NCBI RefSeq assembly: GCF_014852005.1
Contig: NZ_JACVAU010000002.1
Location: 372,001 to 436,000 of the forward strand
Length of the DNA: 64,000 nucleotides
Source of the DNA: Pseudoxanthomonas sp. PXM03
Lineage (GTDB): Bacteria; Pseudomonadota; Gammaproteobacteria; Xanthomonadales; Xanthomonadaceae
Direction: 5' to 3'
The notes under the pieces were generated by a model, which made no database searches, was not told where the DNA came from, and saw only the letters and a program-made list of their open reading frames with translations. Of this stretch, positions 61,611-64,000 are shown one piece after another; position 1 is the first letter of the stretch; every line of letters begins with the position of its first letter. The position numbers and the translations under genes are program-made.

Positions 61611-61982
61611 TCACCGCGCCAGGAAGAAATCCACGGGAATGAGCTCGACGGCCCATCCACCCTCTTCGCCCAGCGTGGCAGCCGGATGCATGGACGCGAT
61701 TCGCAACGCCTCATCACGGCTGTCCGCCTCGATGATGAAAAGACCACCCACCACTTCCTTCGACTCGGTGTAAGGCCCGTCACTGACGAGGGTCTTGCCA
61801 TCGCGCGGGCGAAGCGTCGCCCAGCCGTCCCTGTCTCCCAGTGACGCGGAAACCAGCACGTTGCCGGTAGCGCGCATCTTCTCGTCCAGTGCCGGGCACT
61901 GGCTCACCAGTTCCTCGATGTCGCCTGGGCTCATCGCGGCGAACTTCCCGGGGGTGAAGTAGGCAAGGCCGAGGTATTTCAT
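61611..61982 (-). CDS. YCII-related protein
   Basis: 123 aa. DGPYTESKEVVGGLFIIEA is the DGPF/YCII core. ATG 61982 follows AAAGGA. These ferredoxin-fold proteins are often near ECF sigma factors of the SigX type, but none is here. Monocistronic, function unknown. Confidence 0.85.
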   Translation of the reverse strand: MKYLGLAYFTPGKFAAMSPGDIEELVSQCPALDEKMRATGNVLVSASLGDRDGWATLRPRDGKTLVSDGPYTESKEVVGGLFIIEADSRDEALRIASMHPAATLGEEGGWAVELIPVDFFLAR

Positions 61983-62123
61983 TGGAGTTCCTTTGGGCAG
62001 GGATATGTGGGCGACGAAGCAGATGACCGGAAACAGACCGCACTCTGACATGGTTCTCCATGGGGTCCGGCCAGCCCGCCAGGCTCATATCGCAAGCACG
62101 CCCGTCGCCGAAGCAGATACATG

Positions 62124-62153
62124 CCAGACGGCCCGCGATCGCGGGCCGTCTGG
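62124..62153 (-). terminator. Perfect hairpin after hutU
   Basis: Thirteen-bp perfect stem CCAGACGGCCCGC/GCGGGCCGTCTGG with loop GATC, giving one 30-bp palindrome, 22 nt past the hutU stop. Confidence 0.65.
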
Positions 62154-62175
62154 TAGCGACATGGGCATCACGCCA

Positions 62176-63843
62176 TCACGCCATCGGCAGCTTCAATCCC
62201 TGCTCTTTCGCGCACTGCACGGCGATGTCGTAGCCCGCATCCGCATGCCGCATCACGCCGGTGCCCGGGTCGTTCCACAGCACCCGCGCGATGCGCTTGT
62301 CGGCTTCCTCCGTGCCGTCGCAGACGATGACCACGCCGGAGTGCTGCGAGTAGCCCATGCCCACGCCACCGCCGTGGTGCAGCGACACCCAGGTGGCACC
62401 GCCTGCAACGTTGAGCATCGCGTTGAGCAGCGGCCAGTCGCTGACCGCGTCGCTGCCGTCCTTCATTGCCTCGGTCTCGCGGTTCGGCGAAGCCACGCTG
62501 CCGGAATCGAGGTGATCGCGCCCGATCACCACCGGCGCCTTCAGTTCGCCATTGCGCACCATCTCGTTGAAGGCCAGGCCCAGCTTGTGGCGCAGGCCCA
62601 GACCGACCCAGCAGATGCGCGCCGGCAGGCCCTGGAAACTGATGCGCTCGCGCGCCATGTCCAGCCAGCGGTGCAGGTGTGCGTCATCGGGAATCAGTTC
62701 CTTCACCTTGGCATCGGTCTTGTAGATGTCCTCCGGATCGCCGCTGAGCGCGACCCAGCGGAACGGGCCCACGCCGCGGCAGAACAGCGGGCGCACGTAG
62801 GCCGGCACGAAACCGGGGAAATCGAAGGCGTTCCTCAGGCCCTGGTCGAACGCCATCTGGCGGATATTGTTGCCGTAGTCGAACGTCGGCACTCCCATCT
62901 TCTGGAATGCCAGCATCGCTTCCACGTGCACGCGCATGGCCTGCTTGGCGGCATCGCGCACACGCTCGGGTTCGACCTTCTGTTCGGCCAGCCACTGCTC
63001 CACCGTCCAGCCGATCGGCAGATAGCCGTGCACCGGATCGTGCGCGCTGGTCTGGTCGGTGACCGCATCCGGGCGTACGCCACGCTTCACCAACTCCGGC
63101 AGGATTTCCGCGGCGTTGCCGAGCAGCGCGATGGACTTCGCCTCGCCCGCCGCGGTGTACTTCGCGATGCGCGCGAGGGCGTCATCGAGGTCGGTGGCCT
63201 GCTCGTCCACGTAGCACGTGCGCAGGCGCATGTCGATGCTGGACTGGCGGCATTCGATGTTGAGCGAGCTCGCACCGGCCAGCGCCGCGGCCAGCGGCTG
63301 CGCGCCGCCCATGCCGCCGAGGCCGGCGGTGAGGATCCACCTGCCGGCCAGGTTGCCGCCGTAATGCTGGCGCCCCATTTCCACGAAGGTCTCGTACGTG
63401 CCCTGCACGATGCCCTGGCTGCCGATGTAGATCCACGAACCGGCCGTCATCTGGCCGTACATCATCAGGCCCTTCTTATCGAGTTCGTTGAAGTGTTCCC
63501 ACGTGGCCCAGTGCGGCACCAGGTTGGAATTGGCGATCAGCACGCGCGGCGCATCGGGATGCGTGGGGAAAATGCCGACCGGTTTGCCGGACTGCACCAG
63601 CAACGTTTCGTTGTCGTCCAGTTCGCGCAGCGACTTCAGGATGGCGTCGTAGCAGGCCCAGTCGCGCGCGGCGCGGCCGATGCCGCCGTACACCACCAGC
63701 GAGGTGGGGTCTTCGGCGACTTCCGCGTCCAGGTTGTTCTGCAGCATCCGGTACGGCGCCTCGCTGAGCCAGGACTTGCAGGTCAGCGTGTTGCCGCGCG
63801 GGGCGCGGATGACGCGGGAGGGGTCGTGGCGGGGATCGGACAT
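62176..63843 (-). CDS. hutU: Urocanate hydratase
   Basis: 555 aa, the usual length. [20 protein letters not shown], the NAD-binding [17 protein letters not shown] and the closing [16 protein letters not shown] are diagnostic. Catalyses urocanate to imidazolone propionate, step two of histidine degradation. ATG 63843 follows GGAACC; ATG 63873 upstream is not conserved. No other hut gene is inside the window; the rest of the pathway may lie elsewhere. Confidence 0.97.
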   Translation of the reverse strand: MSDPRHDPSRVIRAPRGNTLTCKSWLSEAPYRMLQNNLDAEVAEDPTSLVVYGGIGRAARDWACYDAILKSLRELDDNETLLVQSGKPVGIFPTHPDAPRVLIANSNLVPHWATWEHFNELDKKGLMMYGQMTAGSWIYIGSQGIVQGTYETFVEMGRQHYGGNLAGRWILTAGLGGMGGAQPLAAALAGASSLNIECRQSSIDMRLRTCYVDEQATDLDDALARIAKYTAAGEAKSIALLGNAAEILPELVKRGVRPDAVTDQTSAHDPVHGYLPIGWTVEQWLAEQKVEPERVRDAAKQAMRVHVEAMLAFQKMGVPTFDYGNNIRQMAFDQGLRNAFDFPGFVPAYVRPLFCRGVGPFRWVALSGDPEDIYKTDAKVKELIPDDAHLHRWLDMARERISFQGLPARICWVGLGLRHKLGLAFNEMVRNGELKAPVVIGRDHLDSGSVASPNRETEAMKDGSDAVSDWPLLNAMLNVAGGATWVSLHHGGGVGMGYSQHSGVVIVCDGTEEADKRIARVLWNDPGTGVMRHADAGYDIAVQCAKEQGLKLPMA

Positions 63844-63951
63844 GGCAGGTTCCAGATGCAGGTATGCGGCCATTATCGGCGGGAGGCGCCGCCCTGCGCG
63901 AGCCGCGGCGATGCTGCAGTGCGCGATGGCATGCGTGGCAGAATCCGGGCC

Positions 63952-64000
63952 ATGACTGCCCTACGCCTGCTTCTCTCCGCTTTTCTGTTGGCCGGACTGC
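63952..64000 (+). CDS. Start of a secreted or membrane protein, cut by window end
   Basis: ATG at 63952 begins [16 protein letters not shown], a signal-peptide-like N-terminus continuing off the window. Divergent from hutU with ~108 bp between. Confidence 0.5.
   Translation, partial: MTALRLLLSAFLLAGL

Overview
The window is high-GC gammaproteobacterial chromosome. Gene content and style (large TonB-dependent receptors, DUF1615 lipoprotein, ChrR-type ECF system, many divergent regulator/target pairs, ATGA/GTGA start-stop overlaps) fit the Xanthomonadaceae/Lysobacteraceae, for example a Pseudoxanthomonas-like organism. This placement is inferred from gene content; no rRNA or tRNA was seen. No prophage, intact insertion sequence or CRISPR array was seen.

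Layout. 0-6 kb: a membrane-bound c-di-GMP protein with a degenerate GGDEF and an intact EAL domain, then a DUF1800/DUF1501 secreted pair. 6-19 kb: small regulator/target modules, namely LysR with DoxX, a secreted beta-propeller with a membrane protein and an HD protein, a MarR regulator with a C-terminal cysteine cluster and a perfect palindromic operator, a thioredoxin-like protein, a membrane hydroxylase, a GlxA-type AraC regulator, GNAT, DUF1615 and a tandem DUF1428 protein. 19-25 kb: a large TonB receptor, a two-gene putative DNA-repair unit (radical SAM plus DUF4130) and an outer-membrane barrel. 25-30 kb: a siderophore receptor operon (receptor, DUF3649, PepSY, DUF3325) behind a Fur-box-like promoter.

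30-39 kb is the most interesting part. An ECF sigma factor is translationally coupled to a ChrR anti-sigma factor whose zinc-site and cupin-site residues line up with those of Rhodobacter ChrR. It faces a secreted protein of unknown function and a tightly packed seven-gene lipid operon: desaturase, FAD amine oxidase-like protein, DUF1365, two cyclopropane-synthase-like methyltransferases, DUF1295 and lipocalin. Four promoters share TGNATCCAM-N14-CGTA or a close variant: the sigma gene, the divergent secreted protein, the lipid operon and the distant outer-membrane barrel at 24.4-25.2 kb. This suggests a local sigma regulon, probably for a photo-oxidative or singlet-oxygen-like membrane response in which fatty acids are methylated, cyclopropanated or converted to furans.

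39-50 kb: a methyltransferase, a tiny lysine-rich protein, a DUF2268 peptidase, SDR/AraC and LysR/metallo-hydrolase divergent pairs, and a TetR-controlled Old Yellow Enzyme. 50-62 kb: lower GC by eye, with an alpha/beta-hydrolase remnant, a quinone-oxidoreductase-like gene, a GH39 glycosidase, and a minus-strand run of TetR, RND adaptor, RND pump, SDR, TetR, thioredoxin-reductase-like and methyltransferase genes. 62-64 kb: urocanate hydratase (hutU) and the start of a rightward secreted-protein gene.
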